Source: an uncultured Limosilactobacillus sp. (GTDB taxonomy: Bacteria; Bacillota; Bacilli; Lactobacillales; Lactobacillaceae). Taken from it: a stretch of 30,785 nucleotides of DNA. Shown here piece by piece: positions 23,314 through 30,699 of this stretch. The stretch covers positions 1-30,785 of the forward strand of contig NZ_CAKPXS010000016.1 of NCBI RefSeq assembly GCF_934202235.1, written 5' to 3'. Made by a program: the position numbers and the translations under genes. The notes below the pieces were generated by a model that was given only the letters and a program-made list of their open reading frames with translations, did no database searches and had not been told where the DNA came from. Within the stretch, counting starts at the first letter, position 1, and each line of letters opens with the position of its first letter.

Positions 23314-23936
23314 TGAAGCTGCAAGTCGCCATTGACCGGGTCAGCCTTGACTATGCCAAGAAAATTGCGGGACAACTCGACTCCGTTGTTGATATCATCG
23401 AAATGGGCACATCCCTGGTGAAAGACTACGGGTGTTACGCCCTGCAAAAAGAGCAGCTGGGCATCCATCACGCCGAGTTACTGTTAGATACCAAGACGAT
23501 TGACGAAGGTCAGTATGAGTTTGAACAGGGGTTTGCTACCGGCGCTGACATCCTTACCGTCATGGGGGCAGCTGCCACAGGTACCCTGACGACCTGCTAC
23601 CAGGTGGCTGAAAAGGCTCACCACCAAATGTTCATTGACTTGATGGAAGTTGATGATGCAAAAACCAAGCAACTGTTAGGCTTTGATCACGCGATCTATG
23701 GCATCCACCATGCTAAAGATAGCAGTGCCGACTTCGATGCCGCCGCGTCAGTTGCAAAGTTTCACGCTGCTTATCCACAGGTTTCACGGATTAACGTGGC
23801 TGGTGGGATCGACTTAGCGCAGGCTGCCAAGCTCAGTCAGCAAGGAATTGCTGACACGGTGATCGTTGGTGGTAAAATTATGAAGAGTAACGATCCCGTT
23901 ACTGCAGCACAAAAATTCATGAAGGTGATTAAGTAA
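23313..23936 (+). CDS. hxlA: 3-hexulose-6-phosphate synthase (HPS)
   Basis: The 207-aa protein is an orotidine-decarboxylase-suprafamily barrel that starts MKLQVAID. The suprafamily D-x-K-x-x-D triad is Asp59, Lys61 and Asp64 (DTKTID), with Asp8 and Glu30. HPS joins formaldehyde to ribulose 5-phosphate (reversible). At positions that separate HPS from 3-keto-L-gulonate-6-phosphate decarboxylase (KGPDC), it has Asp109 (KGPDC Glu), Ala163 in VAGG (KGPDC Thr) and Gly187 (KGPDC Arg), all HPS-like; Lys135 replaces KGPDC Arg139, where HPS has a non-basic residue. So HPS is favoured but an altered substrate is possible. It overlaps kdgK and hxlB by one base each. Confidence 0.87.
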   Translation: MKLQVAIDRVSLDYAKKIAGQLDSVVDIIEMGTSLVKDYGCYALQKEQLGIHHAELLLDTKTIDEGQYEFEQGFATGADILTVMGAAATGTLTTCYQVAEKAHHQMFIDLMEVDDAKTKQLLGFDHAIYGIHHAKDSSADFDAAASVAKFHAAYPQVSRINVAGGIDLAQAAKLSQQGIADTVIVGGKIMKSNDPVTAAQKFMKVIK

Positions 23937-24478
23937 TGGCATTAGTAGAGCAAGTAAAGTCAGAAATTGATCAAGTATTGGACCTTGTCGATGAGCGTCA
24001 ATTAGACGACGTCGAGCCACTACTAACTAAGGATAAACGAATCTTCGTTTTGGGTGCTGGTCGTTCCGGCTTAATGGCGCGGGCATTTGCAATGCGGTTA
24101 ATGCACATTGGCTACACCCCGTACGTGATTGGCGAAACTATCACCCCCTCCGTTCAGGCTGGTGATGTGCTAGTGGCTGTTTCGGGCTCTGGCAACACCA
24201 AGAGTATTGTTGAGCTGGCTGCCAAAGCTAAGGATAACGGCGCCACTTTGATTGGCGTTACTAGCAATCGTGAATCAAAGCTAGCTAACCTGGCTGACAA
24301 GTCAATTGTTGTCCCCGGCGCAACGAAAGCTGGTGACGGGGTTAAGTCTATCCAGTTGCTGAGTACGCTCTTTGATCAAACCGTTCACATCACGCTTGAT
24401 GTCTTATGCCTCAAGCTGAGCCGGCGCGATCACACTTCCAATGCGGCTGCTGCGCATACCCACAGCAACATGGAATAA
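23936..24478 (+). CDS. hxlB: 6-phospho-3-hexuloisomerase (PHI)
   Basis: The 180-aa single-SIS-domain protein closely follows the PHI family: VLGAGRSGLMARAFAMRLMH (38-57), the GYTPYVIGETITP stretch, the phosphate loop VSGSGNTKS, and the C-terminal HTHSNME that matches the HxNLE end of HxlB. PHI interconverts 3-hexulose 6-phosphate and fructose 6-phosphate. It is paired with HPS by a TAATG overlap, the arrangement known in RuMP-pathway operons, and the pair gives formaldehyde fixation or, in reverse, ribulose 5-phosphate plus formaldehyde from fructose 6-phosphate. The gene after it starts 21 bp on. Confidence 0.92.
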   Translation: MALVEQVKSEIDQVLDLVDERQLDDVEPLLTKDKRIFVLGAGRSGLMARAFAMRLMHIGYTPYVIGETITPSVQAGDVLVAVSGSGNTKSIVELAAKAKDNGATLIGVTSNRESKLANLADKSIVVPGATKAGDGVKSIQLLSTLFDQTVHITLDVLCLKLSRRDHTSNAAAAHTHSNME

Positions 24479-24499
24479 TAAATCAAAGAAGGTAGAAAT

Positions 24500-25153
24500 A
24501 TGCTGAAAAAGTTTCAAGCCTTAAAGGCTGTTCAAAATGCTGGTGTCCTGGCCGTTGTCCGGGGAACTAGCGAAGAAAATTCTTACCAAACTGCTGTGGC
24601 CAGTATCAAGGGGGGCGTCAAGGCAATTGAACTGGCCTTCACCTCGCCAAATGCCGACGTGACTATTAAGCGGCTGTCAGAAGACTACGCTGACGACCCA
24701 GACGTCGTTGTTGGTGCCGGAACCGTGCTTGATGGGCCGACTGCCCGGATGGCCATGGTTGCTGGTGCCCGCTTCATCGTCAGCCCGTCGTTTAACGCCG
24801 AGGTTGCTAAGCTCTGCAACCTGTATGCGATCCCTTACATGCCTGGTTGCTTTAGTCCAACGGAAGTTCAAACAGCCCTGATGAGCGGCTCTGACGTTGT
24901 CAAAATCTTCCCTGGCGCCATTGCTGGCACTAAGATGATCAACGAATTACACGGACCATTCCCGCAGGCCAACTTCATGCCAAGTGGTGGCGTCTCACTG
25001 GCTAACTTAAAGGATTGGTTAGCTGCTGGTGCCTTCTGCTGCGGTGCTGGTGGCAGTCTCGTCGGTCCTGGTGCCAAGGGTGACTACGACCAAGTTACCA
25101 AGAACGCCCAGCAATTCCACGATGAACTAGCACGGATTCGTCAAGAAGACTAG
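24500..25153 (+). CDS. kdgA: 2-dehydro-3-deoxy-phosphogluconate (KDPG) aldolase
   Basis: The 217-aa class I aldolase has Arg21 (VVRG), Glu44 (AIELAFTS) and the Schiff-base lysine Lys135 (SDVVKIFPG), with GAGTVLD and PSGGVSLANL loops, the normal layout of Eda. It splits KDPG into pyruvate and glyceraldehyde 3-phosphate. A KDPGal or 4-hydroxy-2-oxoglutarate activity cannot be excluded. It is the last gene of the operon, 21 bp after hxlB, and is followed by a strong terminator. No 6-phosphogluconate dehydratase (edd) or sugar-acid dehydratase is present in the window, so its substrate must come through the kinase upstream. Confidence 0.92.
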   Translation: MLKKFQALKAVQNAGVLAVVRGTSEENSYQTAVASIKGGVKAIELAFTSPNADVTIKRLSEDYADDPDVVVGAGTVLDGPTARMAMVAGARFIVSPSFNAEVAKLCNLYAIPYMPGCFSPTEVQTALMSGSDVVKIFPGAIAGTKMINELHGPFPQANFMPSGGVSLANLKDWLAAGAFCCGAGGSLVGPGAKGDYDQVTKNAQQFHDELARIRQED

Positions 25154-25174
25154 TTATCTCCTCAAACAATAAAG

Positions 25175-25206
25175 GCGCGTTGCGAATCGATCGCAACGCG
25201 CTTTTT
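25175..25206. terminator. Rho-independent terminator after the HPS/PHI operon
   Basis: A perfect 11-bp stem (25175-25185 with 25191-25201) with a 5-base loop is followed by TTTTT on the plus strand. On the minus strand the flank is CTTTATTG, so it may also end the convergent MFS transcript. Confidence 0.93.
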
Positions 25207-25213
25207 GTGTCTA

Positions 25214-26383
25214 TTAATATTCTTTCATTCCCCGGTATTGACGATGTAAGAAGAGAATCAGGATGGTTGCCAGTGCCCCGTAAACAGCCCCGACGTAACC
25301 AAGGTTTTTTATCGCGGTAAAACCGACTGCTTGCGAAGCGGTGAACGATCCCAGTGAAATGCCAATGTTAGCAAAAATGGAGTTGAGCGAAGAAGCCAGG
25401 TCCAGGGACTGCGGATACTCTTTTTCAGCAATGTCTAAAAACATCAACTGCGTCGAGGCACCATAACAAGAAAAAGCGATACACAACAAAGCCACAAGCA
25501 CAATGGCGACCCACTTGAGCGATAAGACACTGGCAAAGGCCATGTAAAAGACCGTCATGGCAGTATAGATTGGCCACAGCTTGTGTACCCCACCACGGTC
25601 AGCCAGGTACCCACCAAACTTATTACCGACGATAAAGAAGATTCCCATCCCAAACAGCAGCCAGTTCAACCAGGAATAATCAAAGCCCATCCCGTCAGTA
25701 ATCAATGGCCGAATGTAAGTGTAAATGCTGTAGTCAGCTGCGCAGACACAGACGATGAAGCAAACTCCCAGCAGAACGCGGACGTCTTTCAGGAGGACAA
25801 ACTGTTTGTTCAAGGCGCTCTTCACCTGCGGGGTATCACGCGGCACCAGCCAGACAAGCAGGGCAAAGACAATGATTGTCAGACCGGTAATCATCCAAAA
25901 ACTATCGTGCCAGGTTAAGGAGTGACTAATCATGGTCCCAATCGGAATGCCCACGACCGAGGCAATACTGAAACCAGCAAAAACCCATGAAACCAGACTG
26001 GCGCGTTTTTCCCGTGGTGCAACAAAACTAGCCATTACCAAAACGAGGGAAATAATTGCCCCGGCAACTGACGCAGTAAGAATCCGCGACAACAGCATGG
26101 AAGTGAAGTTAGTTGCAAGAGCCGTCCAAGTGTTGCCAATAAAGAAAATCACCATCAGGACAAGTAACACCCGGTGTCGTTTCCAGCGGTTAGCTAACGA
26201 CGTAATTAAGGGTGTACAAACCGCGTAGACTAAGGCAAACACCGTCACCAATAAACCCAGCTTGGAAAGTGAGTCATGGTACTGGTGCGCAATATCAGGA
26301 AGGACCCCGACGATCATGTACTCGTTACAACCGAGCATAAATGCCACGAAGACAAAAAGAATTGCTTGAAGTCGATATTTCAT
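25214..26383 (-). CDS. MFS transporter of the DHA1 (AraJ/YdhP/NepI) type
   Basis: The 389-aa protein has 12 predicted membrane helices and the DHA1 opening GCNEYMIVGVLPDIA (residues 19-33), then the motif-A-like loop SLANRWKRHRVLL (63-75) and motif-C-like IASVVGIPIGTMI. Members export sugars, purine nucleosides or drugs with protons. The substrate is unknown. The ATG at 26383 has no Shine-Dalgarno at normal distance: AAAGGAAA is about 30 bases upstream, with a small hairpin (26397-26412) between it and the ATG. No other in-frame start was found. It is monocistronic and divergent from the dehydrogenase gene. Confidence 0.87.
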   Translation of the reverse strand: MKYRLQAILFVFVAFMLGCNEYMIVGVLPDIAHQYHDSLSKLGLLVTVFALVYAVCTPLITSLANRWKRHRVLLVLMVIFFIGNTWTALATNFTSMLLSRILTASVAGAIISLVLVMASFVAPREKRASLVSWVFAGFSIASVVGIPIGTMISHSLTWHDSFWMITGLTIIVFALLVWLVPRDTPQVKSALNKQFVLLKDVRVLLGVCFIVCVCAADYSIYTYIRPLITDGMGFDYSWLNWLLFGMGIFFIVGNKFGGYLADRGGVHKLWPIYTAMTVFYMAFASVLSLKWVAIVLVALLCIAFSCYGASTQLMFLDIAEKEYPQSLDLASSLNSIFANIGISLGSFTASQAVGFTAIKNLGYVGAVYGALATILILFLHRQYRGMKEY

Positions 26384-26445
26384 TTTGGTGTGATTAGCAG
26401 ACCCTGCTCTGCCGTTTCCTTTCTTGAGATTTTGATAACCAAGCT

Positions 26446-26454
26446 ATTTTAGCA
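26446..26454 (-). promoter_or_regulatory. Probable extended -10 promoter of the DHA1 transporter
   Basis: The minus strand reads TGCTAAAAT (26454-26446), with TTCCCC at the -35 distance. It gives a leader of about 55 nt containing the displaced AAAGGAAA and a short hairpin. Confidence 0.45.
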
Positions 26455-26587
26455 AAGGTTCCAGAATCGGGGAAGCCCCTTTTGACGAATAAAATAATTT
26501 TCCATCATTGGTCTGAGCCATTATCCGCTCAATACTGCACATTATTCGCCATTTAACGGATAACTCGAATTAGCCACCATCAGCCAA

Positions 26588-26616
26588 TTGACATGGCTGC
26601 TTTCACCATGTACGAT
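26588..26616 (+). promoter_or_regulatory. Promoter of the zinc alcohol dehydrogenase gene
   Basis: Consensus TTGACA (26588-26593), 17 bases, TACGAT (26611-26616). Transcription would start near 26623 and give a leader of about 135 nt. The rest of the divergent gap, 26455-26587, holds nothing I can assign beyond an A/T-rich tract. Confidence 0.7.
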
Positions 26617-26673
26617 ATTTTAAAGGTAGTGAATAAGTGAGCATGGTTCATTTGCCTACCAGTAAGGATCAAC

Positions 26674-26720
26674 GACGCTTAGACTTTCGCTAACAAACTG
26701 ATGTTAGTTAAGCAAGCGTC
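26674..26720 (+). other. Structured leader element before the dehydrogenase gene
   Basis: GACGCTT (26674-26680) is perfectly complementary to AAGCGTC (26714-26720), and CTAAC (26690-26694) to GTTAG (26703-26707) within it, giving a nested two-helix hairpin with an 8-base apical loop. No T run follows. It lies in the untranslated leader, about 25 bases before the ribosome binding site. It could be a regulatory RNA fold or a DNA operator. Confidence 0.45.
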
Positions 26721-26758
26721 CGCGACTACTGTTAATTGTTCTTAAAGGAGGAATTTTG

Positions 26759-27778
26759 ATGAAAGCTTTAGTCATGACTGGTGTTAAAAAAATGGAAGTT
26801 CAAACGGACTATCCTAAACCAACGCCAAAGCCAAATGAAGTCCTGATTCACACCGCTTACGCTGGTATTTGTGGTACTGATAAGGGACTTTATAATGGTT
26901 TGCCAGGGTCAGCCGATGCCGTCCCACCAATTGTTCTGGGTCACGAAAATTCCGGGGTGGTTGCTGCCGTCGGTTCAGCCGTTACGGGGTTTAAACCGGG
27001 TGACCGCGTCAGCATCGACCCGAACATCTACTGCCATCACTGCTTCTACTGTCGGACTTCCCGTCCCGAATTTTGTGAGCACCTCGATGCCGTGGGGGTT
27101 ACCCGTGACGGGGGCTTTGAAGAATTCTTTACCGCCCCGGCCGAAGTGGTTTACCACATTCCTGATAACGTTTCACTCAAGGCTGCAGCGGTCATCGAAC
27201 CCATTTCATGTGCAATGCACGCCATCGACCTGCTGGAACTCCACCCGTACCAAAACGCCCTCATCATCGGGGCTGGTTTTGAAGGCATCCTGATGGGGCA
27301 AATACTCCAGTCAAGCGGTGTTCGTGAAGTGACCATGGCAGCGCGAAACCAAGAAAAGCTCGACATGCTGCATGATAAGTTTGGCTTCCAGGTAGTCAAC
27401 AACAAGACTCACCCAGACGACATCAAATCCGAATCATACGATATTGTGATCGAAGCCGTTGGGCTTGCCGCTACCCAGGAACAGGCCGTTGAAGCCGCTC
27501 GTCGTGGCGGACAGGTCCTGATGTTTGGTGTCGGCAACCCTAACTCTACCTTCACCATTAATTCCTACAAGATCTTCCAAAAGCAGCTGAAGATCCAGGG
27601 GTCATTCATTAACCCGTACACCTTTGAAGATTCTATTGGTCTGCTGCAATCAGGCGACGTTGATCCACTACCACTGATGTCCCACGAACTCAACCTGAGT
27701 GAGGTTGAAGACTTCGTTAGTGGCAAACTAACTGGCGTTACGAAAGCCATCGTTAAGGTTGGCGACGAAAACGCCTAA
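26759..27778 (+). CDS. Zinc-dependent alcohol/polyol dehydrogenase (medium-chain)
   Basis: The 339-aa protein is a zinc-containing MDR enzyme of the sorbitol / threonine dehydrogenase type. Catalytic-zinc residues are Cys38 (GICGTD), His62 and Glu63 (GHENSG); the structural zinc site is Cys92, Cys95, Cys98 and Cys106. The nucleotide-binding motif is IIGAGFEGILMG (167-178). It should oxidise a secondary alcohol or polyol, or reduce the ketone, with NAD(P). The ATG at 26759 is used, seven bases from AAAGGAGG; a TTG directly before it is not needed. It stands alone, with its own promoter and structured leader, and ends at a bidirectional terminator shared with gtfA. Its closeness to the HPS/PHI operon makes a link possible but not shown. 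Confidence 0.9.
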   Translation: MKALVMTGVKKMEVQTDYPKPTPKPNEVLIHTAYAGICGTDKGLYNGLPGSADAVPPIVLGHENSGVVAAVGSAVTGFKPGDRVSIDPNIYCHHCFYCRTSRPEFCEHLDAVGVTRDGGFEEFFTAPAEVVYHIPDNVSLKAAAVIEPISCAMHAIDLLELHPYQNALIIGAGFEGILMGQILQSSGVREVTMAARNQEKLDMLHDKFGFQVVNNKTHPDDIKSESYDIVIEAVGLAATQEQAVEAARRGGQVLMFGVGNPNSTFTINSYKIFQKQLKIQGSFINPYTFEDSIGLLQSGDVDPLPLMSHELNLSEVEDFVSGKLTGVTKAIVKVGDENA

Positions 27779-27793
27779 CCTTTCCCCAACAAC

Positions 27794-27829
27794 AAATCCC
27801 CGTGACGGTTCGTCCGCCACGGGGATTTT
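27794..27829. terminator. Bidirectional terminator between the dehydrogenase and gtfA
   Basis: A perfect 11-bp stem (27794-27804 with 27818-27828) with an inner CGG/CCG helix has T-rich sequence on both sides. It serves the convergent genes ending at 27778 (plus) and 27845 (minus). Confidence 0.92.
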
Positions 27830-27844
27830 GATTTCATTATTGAA

Positions 27845-29302
27845 TTACTTTTGTTCCATCACTGTTGCACCATTAGCAGTGATCGTGAAGCTCTTGTTAG
27901 CCGCATCTGCGTCCAGAACAGCGACGTTGTTACCATCCTTGTCTTGACGAGTAATCTTGATCGTCGTCTCAGATGGGGTTTCCACTTTGATTGAACCGTC
28001 AAGGTCAAAGGCTGCAAACTTATTCCGCCATGACAACAGGTTGAGCAGGTTCTTGACTACCGGCCGTTGAACCTCCTGTGCTACTTCATCCTTACTGTAG
28101 TAGTGACGGTTGATGTTCCGCCCTTCCTTAGTCTTTTCCAGCAGTTCCAGGTCGTTAGTCCCGGCAAGCAGACCAACGTAGTAAATCATTGGAATACCAG
28201 GAGCAAAAATCTGGAAGGCCCGTGCCAACAGGTAAGCCTTGTCGTCGTCACCCAGCGCCGAGTAGTATGTTGAGTTAATCTGGTAAATATCCAGGTTGTG
28301 GTATTCAGCACTGGAGTACTTCCGCTTAACGTTGGCCCCAACCTTGTAGAGTTCGTTGGAAGCATATTCGATTTCATCATCGGTCAGAATATCCTTGGCG
28401 TCAACCACCCCGATCCCGTCGTGGGTGTCCAAGGTGGTGAACTGCTTCATCGGACTCATCTTCAGCCACTTAGCCAGCCGGTTGGTCTTACCTGAGTACA
28501 AAGTGTACAGGGTGGTCATTGGCAGCGTGAAGTCATAGATAAAGAAGTTGTGCTGTGAAATCTTCTGCGGAATCGTGTAGTGTTCGTGAATTTCTGGCAG
28601 GATAATGGCCTTGTATGGTGCCAGGATGTCCTGGACCTTGTTTAACAGGTCCCAAATTTCTGGTTCAACGAAGAAGTCGTTAGTGCCGACCTTCTTAACC
28701 GCGTAGGCAAAGGCATCCAAGCGGATCATGTCGGCACCGTGCTTGACCATGTCGATCAGCGTTTCCTTGAAGAACTGGTTGGCAACCTTACTCTTCACGT
28801 TAATATCAATCTGTTCTTCACCGAAAGTATTCCAGAGGTGTTCTTTCGTCCCATCAGCAAAGTCGATTTCCTGTTCGGGGGCCTTATCCTTCCGCTTGTA
28901 GATCATGTCAATGTCTTTTTGCGTTGGCCGGTTCTCGCCAGCCTTTTCCCAGAACTTTTCCCAACGGATAAAGAAGTCGTTGTACTTGGAATCGTCATGC
29001 TTGGCCTTGAAGTCCTGGTACATCTCAGACTTCTTGGAGATGTGGTTGATCATAAAGTCAAACATTAAGTAGTAGTCTTCACCAAGCGCTTCGACGTCGG
29101 ACCAGTCACCAAAGACCGGGTCAACAACATCGTAGCGGTAAGGAGCAAACCCACGGTCACCGGTTGACGGGAAGAATGGTAGCAAGTGAACCCCACCGAT
29201 GGCATCGCCAATGTACTTGTTTAAGACTTCGTGAGTTTCCTTAATATTTTTTCCCATCGAATCAGAATAGGTAATGAGCATTGCTTTGTTTTGAATTGGC
29301 AT
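27845..29302 (-). CDS. gtfA: Sucrose phosphorylase (GH13 subfamily 18)
   Basis: The 485-aa enzyme converts sucrose and phosphate into glucose 1-phosphate and fructose in the cytoplasm, saving ATP. The GH13 catalytic residues are placed as nucleophile Asp196 (MIRLDAFAYA), acid/base Glu237 (ILPEIHEHY) and Asp295 (LDTHDGIGV). The acceptor-site segment NLDIYQINSTYYSAL matches sucrose phosphorylase (LDxYQ) better than glucosylglycerate phosphorylase. The start ATG has GAGGAGGA about nine bases upstream. An MFS transporter gene lies 53 bp upstream in the same direction, with no terminator between, so import and phosphorolysis are probably co-expressed. Confidence 0.95.
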   Translation of the reverse strand: MPIQNKAMLITYSDSMGKNIKETHEVLNKYIGDAIGGVHLLPFFPSTGDRGFAPYRYDVVDPVFGDWSDVEALGEDYYLMFDFMINHISKKSEMYQDFKAKHDDSKYNDFFIRWEKFWEKAGENRPTQKDIDMIYKRKDKAPEQEIDFADGTKEHLWNTFGEEQIDINVKSKVANQFFKETLIDMVKHGADMIRLDAFAYAVKKVGTNDFFVEPEIWDLLNKVQDILAPYKAIILPEIHEHYTIPQKISQHNFFIYDFTLPMTTLYTLYSGKTNRLAKWLKMSPMKQFTTLDTHDGIGVVDAKDILTDDEIEYASNELYKVGANVKRKYSSAEYHNLDIYQINSTYYSALGDDDKAYLLARAFQIFAPGIPMIYYVGLLAGTNDLELLEKTKEGRNINRHYYSKDEVAQEVQRPVVKNLLNLLSWRNKFAAFDLDGSIKVETPSETTIKITRQDKDGNNVAVLDADAANKSFTITANGATVMEQK

Positions 29303-29355
29303 GGTTAAAATCCTCCTCGGAAATCATTAATAATGACAAATCACGACAAACAACA

Positions 29356-30570
29356 TTACTTAACAGCCCGGCGCCGGGTTGCCAAGAAAATCACCAGTGC
29401 AATCAGCAGCAAGGCGACCCCGTAAATCGGGAATGGTGCGGCCAGCCCCATCCCACTCATCGGCTTGCCCGTCAACTGGTTTGTCCAGGCAGCAATCGTC
29501 GGTGAGAAGAAGGAACCAAAGTTAAAACCGATCAAGCAAAGTGACGTTACCAGCGGCTGACGGTCAGCCGGTGCCAGGTCGGGTAGCAGGTTAAAGATCA
29601 GCGGCGAAACTAACTGAAGCGGGAAGCCGATCAACAGCAGGCCAATCACCATCATCACGTAGTTATCCCCTGCAAAGCCAAACAGGAAGTTGGCCAGCGC
29701 CATCAGCCCCAGGCCAAGGTAAACAGTACCAAAGCCTAAGCGGTCCTGGATCCACCCGTAGGTGATCCCCCCAAGGGTGGCGCCAATCAGCATCAGTGAC
29801 AAGAACATTGATGCCCCCGTGTAATGCGCACCGTTAATGGCAACAGCCAAGCCGGGGAACCGGTTTTCCATCCCGACATAGTCCACTACCAGCAGGAAAG
29901 CAAAGAGGACCAGCAAGCCAACGACCGGACTAATCTTCTTCACCTGACCCTCATCGCCAGTGAGTTCTTCCGCCAAATCATCTTCATCGACGTGCTTGTC
30001 TTGCGACTGACTTTCTTCCGGAACCCGCAGCGCAAAGAAGACGAGGACGGCAAAAGCCAGAAAGTAGACAGCAAATGATGACCGCCAGCCGAGGTAGCTC
30101 AGCAATAAGCCGGCAATCGTCAGTGTAAAGGCTTGTCCCACCTGTTCAGCGGCTGCCCGCCAGCCAAGCATCTGGGCCCGTTCCTGTCCGTCATACCACA
30201 CGGAAATTACAGAAATTGCCTGGGAGTTATAAAGACCGTAACCAGCCCCTAATACTAACCGTGACAATAAGATCACCATATAATTGTTAACGAACATCGG
30301 GACTATCCCGGCTAAGCCCACAATCGTGACCCCGGCCATAATGATCTTTTTATCGGAAATGTGGAACCATTGTTGAATCAATGGCGACAAAACCACGAAG
30401 ATCATGACGGCAAAGGACGGCGTCGTGACCAGGTATTCAGACTGTGTCTGGGTAATGTGCATTGCCGCTTTGAGTTGCGGCAGCGAGCCCTGAATAGCGT
30501 AAGCACTAGTTACCATCAATGAAACTGACAGAAAGGCCAGCTTCGTAATCATCGAATGCTTTTTATTCAT
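29356..30570 (-). CDS. MFS transporter co-transcribed with sucrose phosphorylase
   Basis: The 404-aa protein has 12 predicted membrane helices and MFS features: a motif-A-like loop around residues 55-75, SRLVLGAGYGLYNSQAISVIS (motif B region), WRAAAEQVGQAFTLTIAGLLL, and a central acidic loop (about 185-210, rich in Asp and Glu). It resembles CynX/NimT/OxlT-like carriers more than known sucrose permeases. As first gene of the gtfA operon it most likely imports sucrose or a related glucoside, an inference from position. The ATG at 30570 is used; the upstream in-frame frame to 30618 lies in the leader and operator. AAGGAG is about 12 bases from the ATG. Confidence 0.86.
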   Translation of the reverse strand: MNKKHSMITKLAFLSVSLMVTSAYAIQGSLPQLKAAMHITQTQSEYLVTTPSFAVMIFVVLSPLIQQWFHISDKKIIMAGVTIVGLAGIVPMFVNNYMVILLSRLVLGAGYGLYNSQAISVISVWYDGQERAQMLGWRAAAEQVGQAFTLTIAGLLLSYLGWRSSFAVYFLAFAVLVFFALRVPEESQSQDKHVDEDDLAEELTGDEGQVKKISPVVGLLVLFAFLLVVDYVGMENRFPGLAVAINGAHYTGASMFLSLMLIGATLGGITYGWIQDRLGFGTVYLGLGLMALANFLFGFAGDNYVMMVIGLLLIGFPLQLVSPLIFNLLPDLAPADRQPLVTSLCLIGFNFGSFFSPTIAAWTNQLTGKPMSGMGLAAPFPIYGVALLLIALVIFLATRRRAVK

Positions 30571-30599
30571 CGTTTGCGGTCGCTCCTTACATTTGGTAG

Positions 30600-30619
30600 T
30601 TTGATCAACAGTGATCAAA
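30600..30619. promoter_or_regulatory. Perfect inverted repeat, operator candidate for the MFS-gtfA operon
   Basis: TTTGATCA (30600-30607), four bases, TGATCAAA (30612-30619): a perfect 8+8 bp inverted repeat starting about 10 bp past the -10 element. There is no adjacent T run, so a DNA operator fits better than a terminator. The binding protein is not encoded in the window as far as seen. Confidence 0.68.
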
Positions 30620-30629
30620 GTCTTGAAAT

Positions 30630-30658
30630 AAGGTACTATGACAGCGGTTAATTGTCAA
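30630..30658 (-). promoter_or_regulatory. Promoter of the MFS-gtfA operon
   Basis: The minus strand carries consensus TTGACA (30658-30653), exactly 17 bases, then TACCTT (30635-30630). An imperfect palindrome (30657-30674, arms AAGT-n-GC and GC-n-ACTT) overlaps the -35 and may be a second operator. Confidence 0.78.
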
Positions 30659-30699
30659 GTCGCATGCGCAACTTAACGATATAAATTCACAGTTGGTAC

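Noticed and set aside
23313..23936. Annotation of the HPS gene as 3-keto-L-gulonate-6-phosphate decarboxylase (ulaD)
   Set aside because: Three of four discriminating positions are HPS-like, a clear PHI gene is coupled to it, and no ula-type PTS or UlaF epimerase is nearby.
26469..26479. GGGG-AAG-CCCC hairpin with TTTT after it, plus strand
   Set aside because: The stem is only 4 bp and no plus-strand gene ends before it.
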